Source of the DNA: Clostridium sp. AM34-11AC
GTDB taxonomy: Bacteria; Bacillota; Clostridia; Lachnospirales; Lachnospiraceae
Length of the DNA stretch: 64,000 nucleotides
Reading direction: 5' to 3'
Assembly: GCF_003435375.1 (NCBI RefSeq)
Contig: NZ_QWGL01000005.1
Coordinates: 1-64,000 of the forward strand
Part shown: piece after piece, positions 16,609 to 24,227 of the stretch
Layout of the letters: each line of letters starts with the position of its first letter
How positions within the stretch are numbered: the first letter of the stretch is position 1
The notes under the pieces: generated by a model
What the model was told of the DNA's origin: nothing
The model's database searches: none
What the model saw: the letters and a program-made list of their open reading frames with translations, nothing else
Made by a program: the position numbers and the translations under genes

Positions 16609-16694
16609 CCGGCATCCCTCTCATTCCTAAAAAGTGTGTTCCTGCCCTGCAGAGAGCCAGGCATTTGGAGTTTCAACCGAAACCGTTTTTTCGT

Positions 16695-17063
16695 TTACGC
16701 CCGCTTCCACTCGATATTGCGGAGCACATAGCCGGCCTTGCTCACGATGTCACGGATCTCACGGTCTGTCAGTTTTGTCTTCATGCGGACATCGGCTTCC
16801 TTCTTCTCGAGGTTTACCTCAGCCCAGTTGCCATCCTTCTCATTGAACGCATTCTCCACATGGAGCTTGCAGTGTTTGCATTTCATGCCGTCCACTCCGA
16901 TGACTGCGTAGTACGGATAGTCTGAAGCATTTTTATCCTGCACTTTGATCTTCTTTTCTACATCTTTCGTTCCGCAGCAGCCATAGGTGAACTGGCGGAT
17001 CGAACCTTTCACCGCGAAGATCGCGACTACGATCAATGCGACGATAATAATACCATTTATCAT
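16695..17063 (-). CDS. Membrane-anchored HMA (heavy-metal-associated) domain protein
   Basis: A 122-residue protein. An N-terminal membrane helix (IIIVALIVVAIFAV, about residues 5-18) is followed by a short basic linker with YGCCGTKD, then a ferredoxin-like HMA domain (about 50-120) with the metal-binding loop GVDGMKCKHCKLHVENAF. It could hand a soft metal such as Cu(I) or Zn to the ATPase, whose own N-terminal HMA-like domain lacks cysteines; this is inference. The GCCG near the membrane resembles small Cys-rich Feo-associated proteins. GAGGAGGCG lies before the ATG. It is the first gene behind the double-operator promoter at 17136-17182. Confidence 0.85.
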   Translation of the reverse strand: MINGIIIVALIVVAIFAVKGSIRQFTYGCCGTKDVEKKIKVQDKNASDYPYYAVIGVDGMKCKHCKLHVENAFNEKDGNWAEVNLEKKEADVRMKTKLTDREIRDIVSKAGYVLRNIEWKRA

Positions 17064-17110
17064 GACGGATCACGCCTCCTCTTAATTTTCAGAAACTACA
17101 GTTTTTCATT

Positions 17111-17120
17111 CCCCATGGGG
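17111..17120. promoter_or_regulatory. CsoR-like GC palindrome in the leader of the HMA gene
   Basis: CCCCATGGGG, a perfect 10-bp palindrome with TA on one side (GGGGTA), lies between the promoter and the HMA gene start. CsoR/RcnR-type operators have a G/C tract flanked by TA/AT. The match is suggestive only. Confidence 0.35.
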
Positions 17121-17135
17121 TATCTTCTTTCACCT

Positions 17136-17182
17136 GTTAGTTTCTACTAACAAAGATTAGCACCAACTAACCATCTTGTCAA
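17136..17182 (-). promoter_or_regulatory. Promoter with two tandem operators for the HMA/Fur-like genes
   Basis: On the minus strand TTGACA (17177-17182) and TAATCT (17154-17159) lie 17 bp apart. Two 16-bp dyads sit on it: GTTAGTTTCTACTAAC at 17136-17151, perfect with 6-bp arms, and a near copy at 17156-17171, reading GTTAGTTGGTGCTAAT on the minus strand. Their starts are 20 bp apart, about two helical turns, and they cover the -10 box and the expected start site. This is the arrangement of a repressed promoter. Confidence 0.75.
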
Positions 17183-17402
17183 TCCTCTTTGTCACTTTTT
17201 TGACATTTTATTTCAATACAAAAAATACTCTCATCCCTGACAGTGCCGTTCTTCTCATACTGGCTCTTCGCCTGCTCTCCGGAGACAGGCATCTGCAGTT
17301 GTTCCTGCTGCCCTCTTCTCTTTTTATTTTGCATAAAGTTTTACTTTAGCGGAACTTTCAAAAATGAATGTGCCTTGGCACATTCCCGCGCGAGCTATTA
17401 CG

Positions 17403-17431
17403 CAAAACAGGCAGCCTGTCTCCAGGCTGCC
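17403..17431 (-). terminator. Terminator of the LTA-synthase-type gene
   Basis: A 9-bp perfect stem GGCAGCCTG/CAGGCTGCC with a 4-base loop, followed on the minus strand by TGTTTTGC, about 20 bases past the stop at 17452. Confidence 0.75.
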
Positions 17432-17451
17432 CATCTCTATATAATATTCAT

Positions 17452-19332
17452 TTACGGTGCGATCGAAAACATCTCATTCACGGTCTTCGAATCCAGGCTG
17501 TGGTTGTATACAAGATTCTCATACTCCACCAGCTGTTCCTTCCAATCGTAGTCCCCGCTCTCCGCGTCCTCCCAGCTGTGGTAGGTTCCGTCGGATTCCC
17601 AGATTCCAAGGTGATGGATGATCGGAAGCTTTTCGGAAAGCTGTAAGAGAAATTCGTTGTACGGGGTGAGTGACAGGTTCGCGCGCTTTAATACATAGGA
17701 GGAAAGGTAAATTGCACCTAACCGTCCCATGTCCTCCGAAGGCTGGTCGTAGTTGGTCCAGATCACAAACGGGGTCTCGTACCAGACCATTTTCTGCTCA
17801 TTCGGAACCTTCGCACTCTCCACGCCCATAGCCTCATCGAAGAACTCGTCCTCGATTCCCGGCTGATGGTCGCCGAACATGACGATCATCGTCGGCTGGT
17901 CGCACTGGGAGAAATAATTTACAAGCCACTCAAAAGCTTCATCAGATTTCTTCACGAGGGACAGATACATGTCTGCCTCCGGATACTTTCCTTCCATGTC
18001 CCCGGTGAGCCATACTTCCTGGTCAAAATTCGCGTATGGGATCGTATAGCCGCCGTGGTTCTGCATGGTCACATTAAAGAGGAACAGCTTGTCATCCGGA
18101 TTTGCCTTCTGCTCGATATACTCGGTGATGACCTTAAAATCGCTCAGGTCACTGATATAATTTCGAAGTTCATCCCGGCTTTCGTAGGCGCTGATATCCA
18201 TGAAATCGCTGAAGCCCATGTTGTTGTAGCAGATGCGGCGGTTCCAGTTCTCAGCCGGGTACGGGTGCATGGCAACCGGTGTGTATCCCTGATCCCTCAC
18301 CGTGCTGACCATGGAGCGGACGCCCGGATTTACATAGAACTGATAAGCCACACTTCCTCTCGGCATCAGATACATAGAGTCACCGATCAGAAATTCAAAC
18401 TCAGAGTTGCTGGTCATGGCGCCAAATACCGGCATGCAGAGCTTTCCTTTTACGGTGTTCTCCGTCAGGCTGTGGAGAAACGGGAGATAATCGATATTTG
18501 TCGTAAAATCTCCGTCCACCGCCAGATCGGAAAGACTCTCGTTCATGATACAGATAATATTCGTCGGCTGGACCGCGTCCCCGGACGCCACCACTGCAGC
18601 AGTCTCCCCATTCCGCTCCTTCTCACTGTCCACATATTTGTCGCAGATTTCCTGGATCTTCGCCTGGGAGTAACCTCCCGGCGCTTTCTTTACCAGATAT
18701 TTGATCGAGATTGCGGAGGACAGGATATAGCCATTCTCTGCGTAGGAGGTCGTCGGATCCCAAAGGTTTACCTCCAGAGACAGGCCTGAGATCATAAAGT
18801 TATAAAAGCAGGCGATAAACGCAGCAACCGCACCAGCAGAAACGCTGAATACCACTGCTCTTTTCTTTTTTCCTTTTACCCGCACAAACACAAACTGCGC
18901 CAGCGCGTTCCATATGATCAGGAGAACACCGCAGATGATCATCATAAATGTCGGGGTGTAATCGTAGCTTCCTGCAACCGTCATCGCGGTCTTCACCGCC
19001 AGAACATCGCCCATCATGATCGGACGGCTTCTGAAGGAAACGACAAACGCCTCCGCCAGGGAGATCGCATAGAGGATCACAGAAGAGACCGGAACGGAAA
19101 TCCGGGTGCTGCCGGAGATTCCGAATACCAGAAGGTACAGCGCGAACATCCATACAATGTTGAGCACCGCGTTCTTCGGAAGTACCATCACAAAGTTTCC
19201 GGTCACGAACTCGAACATGACATAGGAGAACACCGGCGATAATAAAAATAATGCGATAGCGCCTGCATGTTTCAGTCTGTGGTCTTCCCTCTCTTCATAC
19301 TCCCCTGTTCTTTCTTCAAACTTTTCGTCCAT
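17452..19332 (-). CDS. LTA synthase family membrane sulfatase (phosphoglycerol transferase-like)
   Basis: The 626-residue product has about five N-terminal membrane helices (residues 22-180) and an extracellular sulfatase-fold domain (about 255-560). This is the plan of lipoteichoic acid synthases, which polymerise glycerol phosphate from phosphatidylglycerol outside the membrane. Metal and nucleophile motifs are visible: IICIMNESLSDL (Glu), the catalytic Thr in FGAMTSNSEFEFL, and the late VMFGDHQPGIED (Asp-His). There is no lipobox. The start has a weak ribosome site (AAAGTG), so expression may be low or the start slightly off. It has its own terminator and no obvious operon partner. Members also modify other glycans, so the polymer is not certain. 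Confidence 0.9.
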   Translation of the reverse strand: MDEKFEERTGEYEEREDHRLKHAGAIALFLLSPVFSYVMFEFVTGNFVMVLPKNAVLNIVWMFALYLLVFGISGSTRISVPVSSVILYAISLAEAFVVSFRSRPIMMGDVLAVKTAMTVAGSYDYTPTFMMIICGVLLIIWNALAQFVFVRVKGKKKRAVVFSVSAGAVAAFIACFYNFMISGLSLEVNLWDPTTSYAENGYILSSAISIKYLVKKAPGGYSQAKIQEICDKYVDSEKERNGETAAVVASGDAVQPTNIICIMNESLSDLAVDGDFTTNIDYLPFLHSLTENTVKGKLCMPVFGAMTSNSEFEFLIGDSMYLMPRGSVAYQFYVNPGVRSMVSTVRDQGYTPVAMHPYPAENWNRRICYNNMGFSDFMDISAYESRDELRNYISDLSDFKVITEYIEQKANPDDKLFLFNVTMQNHGGYTIPYANFDQEVWLTGDMEGKYPEADMYLSLVKKSDEAFEWLVNYFSQCDQPTMIVMFGDHQPGIEDEFFDEAMGVESAKVPNEQKMVWYETPFVIWTNYDQPSEDMGRLGAIYLSSYVLKRANLSLTPYNEFLLQLSEKLPIIHHLGIWESDGTYHSWEDAESGDYDWKEQLVEYENLVYNHSLDSKTVNEMFSIAP

Positions 19333-19514
19333 ATACGTTTATTTCACTTTCTAAATCTGTCTGTCAGAAACTTGTTCAGCAAAATCTCATCCGCAGGGCT
19401 TGCCACCGGCAGCTGCTTCCGGATCCATAGCAATTTAAAAGAACTGCTGTCGATAGTTTTCCAAGTGCATAGCCGCCCAAACGTGTGCCTGCTGGACTTT
19501 TATCTTCTATTACA

Positions 19515-20597
19515 TTAATTTCTATGGGAATTCTCTCCCTCACGGATCGCCCAGCGCATCTTCGTGGATCTCGCCCTCGGATTTCTCTGACATTCCTCCG
19601 CGGACGGGCGGATCACATCGTTTGCCACGTCACTGTAAAGTCCATCTTTTTTGCCTTCTTTGAAGTAATACTTTACGAGACGGTCCTCGCCGGAATGGAA
19701 CGTCAGGATCGCCGCTCTTCCGCCCGGTGCCAGGATACCCGGAAGCTTTGTAAGGAAACTTTCCAAAACCTCAAATTCCTGGTTTACATCGATCCGGAGT
19801 GCCTGGAAACATCTCTGGCAGGACTTCTTCACCGCTTCCTTCCGCTCTTTTTCCGGAATGAAGGAAAGTGTTGTCTCAATGACTTCCTTAAGTCCTGTCG
19901 TCGTCTCAATATACTGGCGCTTTCTATTTCTCTTCGCAATTTCCCTCGCGATCTCCTCCGCATACGGCTCGTCGGAATTTTCCACAAACATTCCGGCGAT
20001 TTCTTCCATATCCATCTGCTTTAACCGCTCCGCCGCGGAGATCCCCTTTTCCGGATTCAGTCTCAGGTCTAACGGACCGTCCGCCTTGTAGGTAAATCCG
20101 CGTTCCGGGTTATCGATCTGCATGGAGGACACACCGAGATCCGCCAGAACGAAATCAAAAAGTCCGGTCTCCGGGACAAGCTTATCGATATCCGCGAAGT
20201 TCATCTGCTTCACCGTAAGGATGTCCTCGTCAAATCCGCGCTCCTTTAACCGTGCCTTCGTCTTCACGATCTCGATGGGATCCACGTCAAGGCCGTACAT
20301 GTGTCCCTGTCCCTCGAGTTTCTTCAACATCTCCGTTGTGTGCCCGCCGTAACCCAATGTAGCGTCAAGCCCCTGCATTCCCGGCCTGATATCCAGGAAA
20401 TCCAGGATCTCGTTCACACAGATCGAGATGTGCATGCCTGCCGGAGTGCTGCCTTTTTTGATGACCTTCTCGACCGTGTCAGCATATTTCTCCGGATTCT
20501 GTTCTTTATACTTTTCCTCAAACCGTTTCGGATGTGTCCCGCTGTAACGGACACGCCGCTTGTGTACCGGTGCTCCCTGTACCTCTTTTTCTTCCAT
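19515..20597 (-). CDS. rsmH: RsmH-like 16S rRNA C1402 N4-methyltransferase, stand-alone paralogue
   Basis: SAM-dependent methyltransferase of the RsmH/MraW family. Motifs are GLDATLGYGGHTTEML (about residue 78), FDFVLADLGVSSMQIDNPERGF, the inserted helical domain with QRCFQALRIDVNQEFEVLE, and ILTFHSGEDRLVKYYF. The protein is 360 residues, about 45-50 longer than usual, because of a basic N-terminal extension (GTHPKRFEEKYKEQNPEKYA) before the region matching the normal start. The gene is not in a division cluster: no mraZ, ftsL or pbp follows. It may be a second, divergent RsmH. The true target base should not be assumed. The start ATG at 20597 could be moved to 20602, which is out of frame, so I keep it. 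Confidence 0.85.
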   Translation of the reverse strand: MEEKEVQGAPVHKRRVRYSGTHPKRFEEKYKEQNPEKYADTVEKVIKKGSTPAGMHISICVNEILDFLDIRPGMQGLDATLGYGGHTTEMLKKLEGQGHMYGLDVDPIEIVKTKARLKERGFDEDILTVKQMNFADIDKLVPETGLFDFVLADLGVSSMQIDNPERGFTYKADGPLDLRLNPEKGISAAERLKQMDMEEIAGMFVENSDEPYAEEIAREIAKRNRKRQYIETTTGLKEVIETTLSFIPEKERKEAVKKSCQRCFQALRIDVNQEFEVLESFLTKLPGILAPGGRAAILTFHSGEDRLVKYYFKEGKKDGLYSDVANDVIRPSAEECQRNPRARSTKMRWAIREGENSHRN

Positions 20598-20859
20598 GTC
20601 AAAACCTCGTATTTATCGCTGTTTTTCTACACATACCGGTTTATCTTAACATATTCTTCATATAAATGTAAAGTATCTTTTCGTTGACAGAAATTATGGC
20701 TCTTCCGGAGTGCTGCCGTTCACGCCCAGCCAGATAGCCACCGGTTTTTCCAGTACTTCACACTCCTAATCACTCAATCGTCAAAATCCTGTCATATTTG
20801 TTCGAGATGCGCATATATTTCAAATTTGTCATCTTTTTTCTAAATATTCTGCCTTTTAC

Positions 20860-20888
20860 TTGTTTTTGCATCATAAAACTGATATAAT
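20860..20888 (+). promoter_or_regulatory. Predicted promoter of the phosphofructokinase gene
   Basis: TTGTTT (20860-20865) and a perfect TATAAT (20883-20888) with a 17-bp spacer give a start near 20895 and a leader of about 100 bases. The 400-bp gap back to rsmH otherwise holds only AT-rich DNA and the divergent rsmH upstream region; no gene is seen. Confidence 0.8.
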
Positions 20889-20998
20889 GATTTTATTGTA
20901 ACTGCTCCGTGTTTCCGTGTCTTCGATCAGCGAAAAAACTCAAAACGCTGGTCTGACGGACAGTTATCATATAATTACAATACCTGGAGGGATGCTAC

Positions 20999-22234
20999 AT
21001 GAAAGGCAACATTATCGTTGGACAGTCCGGTGGCCCGACTGCCGCTATCAATTCCAGTCTCGCGGGCGTTTACCGCACCGCTATCGACCGCGGAGCAAAA
21101 AAAGTATACGGCATGCGTCACGGCATTCAGGGTCTCTTAAACGAAGATTATATCGATCTTTCCGAACATATCCAGACGGATCTGGACGTAGAACTTTTAA
21201 AACGCACACCTGCTGCCTATCTCGGATCATGCCGCTATAAGCTCCCGGAGATCCATGAGGACATCGCTACATACGATAAAATCTTTTCTATTCTCGATAA
21301 GCTTGAGATCGAGTGCTTTATCTATATCGGCGGAAACGATTCCATGGATACAATCAAAAAGCTGTCCGACTACGCGATCTTAAGGGGTCATCCAACCAAA
21401 TTTTTAGGCGTTCCGAAGACTATCGACAACGATCTCGCCCTGACCGACCACACACCGGGATACGGCAGCGCGGCGAAATACATCGGAACATCAGTGAAAG
21501 AGATCATCCAGGACAGCCAGGCGCTGATCTACGATAAGGGTCTTGTCACCATCGTCGAGATCATGGGACGAAACGCCGGATGGCTCGTTGGTGCCGCGGC
21601 GCTCTCAAAAGGCGAGGACTGCGATGGACCGGACCTGATCTACGTTCCGGAACTTCCCTTCGATATCGACAATTTCCTTGTCCGCATTAAGGAACTCCTG
21701 GCAGAAAAGACTTTCGTTGTGGTCGCCGTCTCCGAAGGCATCCGACTGGCGGACGGACGTTATGTGTGCGAGCTCACCGACGGTGTGGATTTCGTTGACG
21801 CCTTCGGCCACAAGCAGCTCACAGGCACCGCGAACTATCTTGCCCGCCGTCTGGCTCAGGAGATTGGCTGCAAGACGAGAACCATAGAGCTTAGCTCCAT
21901 GCAGAGAGCGGCCTCCCATCTGGCATCCCGAATCGACATTCTGGAAGCTTTCCAGGTCGGCGGTGCCGCCGTGAAGGCAGCCGACGAGGGCGATACCGGT
22001 GAGATGGTCATCATCAAACGTCTCTCCGATGACCCGTACCAGTCCACCACAGACCTTAGAAATGTCCACAAGGTCTCCAATGTGGAAAAAGTGGTCCCGA
22101 GGGAATGGATCACCGAGGACGGTACCTACGTCACCGACGAGTTTATCAGCTATGTCCGCCCGCTGATCCAGGGTGACGTGTCACCAGTTATGGTGGACGG
22201 AATTCCGCGATATCTGTATCATAAGAAGAAATAA
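20999..22234 (+). CDS. pfp: Phosphofructokinase, pyrophosphate-dependent type
   Basis: Phosphorylates fructose 6-phosphate at C1 in glycolysis, probably with PPi as donor and so reversibly. Donor choice is read from two positions. ATP enzymes have GGDG and PGTIDND. Here the loops are IGGNDSMDT (Asp114 in place of the ATP-type Gly) and VPKTIDND (Lys140), both PPi-type. The Asn at 113, where Asp is usual, is unusual. Other motifs: GQSGGPTAAINSS at the N-terminus, EIMGRNAGWL and a late YLARRLAQEIG. 411 residues fits short Pfp. The start has TGGAGGG upstream and a strong promoter. The gene is alone between two terminator-like hairpins and rsmH. It may be annotated elsewhere as pfkA. Confidence 0.88.
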   Translation: MKGNIIVGQSGGPTAAINSSLAGVYRTAIDRGAKKVYGMRHGIQGLLNEDYIDLSEHIQTDLDVELLKRTPAAYLGSCRYKLPEIHEDIATYDKIFSILDKLEIECFIYIGGNDSMDTIKKLSDYAILRGHPTKFLGVPKTIDNDLALTDHTPGYGSAAKYIGTSVKEIIQDSQALIYDKGLVTIVEIMGRNAGWLVGAAALSKGEDCDGPDLIYVPELPFDIDNFLVRIKELLAEKTFVVVAVSEGIRLADGRYVCELTDGVDFVDAFGHKQLTGTANYLARRLAQEIGCKTRTIELSSMQRAASHLASRIDILEAFQVGGAAVKAADEGDTGEMVIIKRLSDDPYQSTTDLRNVHKVSNVEKVVPREWITEDGTYVTDEFISYVRPLIQGDVSPVMVDGIPRYLYHKKK

Positions 22235-22252
22235 TGGCAGAAACCTTTTTCC

Positions 22253-22287
22253 CTGCCGCGGCGGGCCGCAACGGCAGCAGCTTTTTA
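22253..22287 (+). terminator. Terminator of pfp
   Basis: A GC-rich hairpin with CTGCCG (22253-22258) pairing CGGCAG (22272-22277) around an inner GGC/GCC, followed by CAGCTTTTTATAA, about 20 bases after the stop. Confidence 0.7.
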
Positions 22288-22326
22288 TAACCGCATAAGT
22301 TTCCTTTAAGGATTTCTAATGAGCTT

Positions 22327-22390
22327 AAAAGACCTCCTACAGGAATACAGAACCATAAACTTAGATTCTGTCTCCTGGGAGGTCTTTCTT
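22327..22390. terminator. Bidirectional terminator between pfp and the C69 peptidase gene
   Basis: The long stem AAAGACCTCC/GGAGGTCTTT continues inward with ACAGGA/TCCTG and ACAGAA/TTCTGT. It has A-rich and T-rich flanks suited to both strands between two convergent genes. Confidence 0.75.
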
Positions 22391-22472
22391 TATTCATCTT
22401 TATTCATTCCTGCTGCCATCATTCATGGTTTCCAAGCTTTCCAATGATTCCGACAGGCACTTTCTGACATTT

Positions 22473-23969
22473 TTACGCGTCAGATCTTGAAAACGCATTC
22501 TTCATGGAATTGCTGAGCTCAAAGAGCACATGATCCAGGGTATTTCCTGTCTCCTCTTTCAACATCTTCGCGATCTCGCGGTTCGCTTCTTCTAAAAGTC
22601 TTCTGCTCTCCGCCGGATCCGTAACCTTCGCCGCCTCTTTATCATACTTGTTGAGCAGCGCATGCCCCTTCGCCTCCACAGCGTTCTGGTAGCGCTCGAT
22701 GTGGATCGCGGATTTTGCGAAGGACGCGTCCGCCATAGCCGCGATCATTCTCGCGGACCAGTAGAAGTTCTCTGTAGAGACTTCCTTCGTGGTGTTCGCA
22801 AGGTACTCCGGTGTCTCGTCCACAGCCGCGTAGAACGGAACCAGGGTGTTGAACGCGTTTGACGCGAAAGCCAGCCACTGGACCGCCTGACAGTTTGCCG
22901 GGGCACCCGGGCGCATCTGGATCAGAGCAAGGAAATCATTGCGGTTGATGCCGATAGCGCGGTATTTGCCCTTCTGGAGCCCGTCACCGCTCCTTGCGTA
23001 CGGATCGTAAGGGGTTCCCTGGAAATGGGAGGAAAGAGCATACTTGACATCCTCCACCGTGATCTTCTTCTCCGGAACCATGCTCCACGGGATATCGTCG
23101 GATTCCGGTCTGTAGTCCGCGTCCGGTCCGTCCCACTTCTTTGTCTTCGGATTAAAGTAGCGCTCCATGAACCATGCTCTTGGTGTATTGTAGATATGGT
23201 CGGAATCGCTGTGGCTTCCAAATGCCGCGCGGGCATCAAAATTGCTTCCATTTCCTCCGTTTAAGGAGAGGTCCAGGTGGTTCTCAGCGATAAACTCTCT
23301 TAAGTCGGAAGAACACATATGTTCATTCTGCTCGGAGAACGCGTCGTTTAAGTCAAAATCATCGATACCGAACTGGTTCGGCATCACCACGTAACGGTCA
23401 TCCGGAACACGCTTTGCGATCCAGTGATGTCCGCCGATGGTCTCAAGCCACCAGATCTCGTTGACGTCCTGGAACGCGATACCGTTCATCTCGTAAGTCC
23501 CGTACTTCTCCAAAAGACTTCCGAGGCGGATCACACCTTCTCTCGCGCTGCTGATATACGGAAGCGTGATGTACACAAGGTCTTCCTCACCGATTCCACC
23601 GACGATCTCCTCTTTTCCGTCCTCCGCCGGCTGTAACTTTACAAGCGGGTCTGCTCCGAGAACACGAGCGTTGGATGTGATCGTTTCCGTAGCTGTCATG
23701 CCGACATTCTTTTCATTAACGCCGCTGGCCGCCCAGATTCCCTTTCCCTTAATGGCGTTCGGAACTGCCGTAAACTTCATCGGATCTCCCGGAAGATCGA
23801 TCTCAGCATGAGAGAGAACAGACTTATAAACCTTCAGCTGCTCCTCCGGGTGGATCACCACAAATTTTTTCGCCGTAAAGTGTCCGGAACCGGAATCATC
23901 ATTTCTCGCGATCATCGTTGAACCGTCATAAGACGCGTTTTTTCCTACAAGAATCGTTGTGCATGCCAT
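22473..23969 (-). CDS. C69 family dipeptidase (N-terminal nucleophile hydrolase)
   Basis: The 498-residue peptidase resembles lactobacillar PepD. It is an Ntn hydrolase whose nucleophile is the Cys at residue 3 (MACTTILVGKNAS), with the next conserved element STMIARNDDSG. The short MA leader would have to be removed, or processed, to free Cys3. Further family landmarks are NEIWWLETIGGHHWIAKRVPDD and the C-terminal ASFAKSAIHIERYQ region. It most likely cleaves dipeptides in the cytoplasm for amino-acid supply, as there is no signal peptide. It has its own gene between hairpins at 22327-22390 and about 24170-24200 and no close functional neighbour. Confidence 0.93.
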   Translation of the reverse strand: MACTTILVGKNASYDGSTMIARNDDSGSGHFTAKKFVVIHPEEQLKVYKSVLSHAEIDLPGDPMKFTAVPNAIKGKGIWAASGVNEKNVGMTATETITSNARVLGADPLVKLQPAEDGKEEIVGGIGEEDLVYITLPYISSAREGVIRLGSLLEKYGTYEMNGIAFQDVNEIWWLETIGGHHWIAKRVPDDRYVVMPNQFGIDDFDLNDAFSEQNEHMCSSDLREFIAENHLDLSLNGGNGSNFDARAAFGSHSDSDHIYNTPRAWFMERYFNPKTKKWDGPDADYRPESDDIPWSMVPEKKITVEDVKYALSSHFQGTPYDPYARSGDGLQKGKYRAIGINRNDFLALIQMRPGAPANCQAVQWLAFASNAFNTLVPFYAAVDETPEYLANTTKEVSTENFYWSARMIAAMADASFAKSAIHIERYQNAVEAKGHALLNKYDKEAAKVTDPAESRRLLEEANREIAKMLKEETGNTLDHVLFELSNSMKNAFSRSDA

Positions 23970-24167
23970 GTCAAATACCCTCCAAAACTATAATATGCGG
24001 CCGTCACTGTCCGCCAGCCGCGGATACGTCCAGTTTAGTACGCTTCGGAGTTTCTGTCAACTAACTGAGGTACCGCGGCAAAGCAGCACCTCACACAGAA
24101 CCTCCTGTCAACAGTCTCTTTCAGGTTCATGGTAATCGGCAGCTTCTTCCGAATGCACAGCAGCGCA

Positions 24168-24204
24168 GAACGCCCCAGGGGAATTTTCTCTCCCTGGGGC
24201 ATTC
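24168..24204 (-). terminator. Terminator-like hairpin after purL
   Basis: A 9-bp perfect stem GCCCCAGGG/CCCTGGGGC (24172-24180 with 24192-24200) lies about 30 bases beyond the purL stop. The tail on the minus strand, GTTCTGC, is poor in T, so efficiency is unclear. Confidence 0.5.
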
Positions 24205-24227
24205 TCTTATTTCTTCCAAATATTCAA

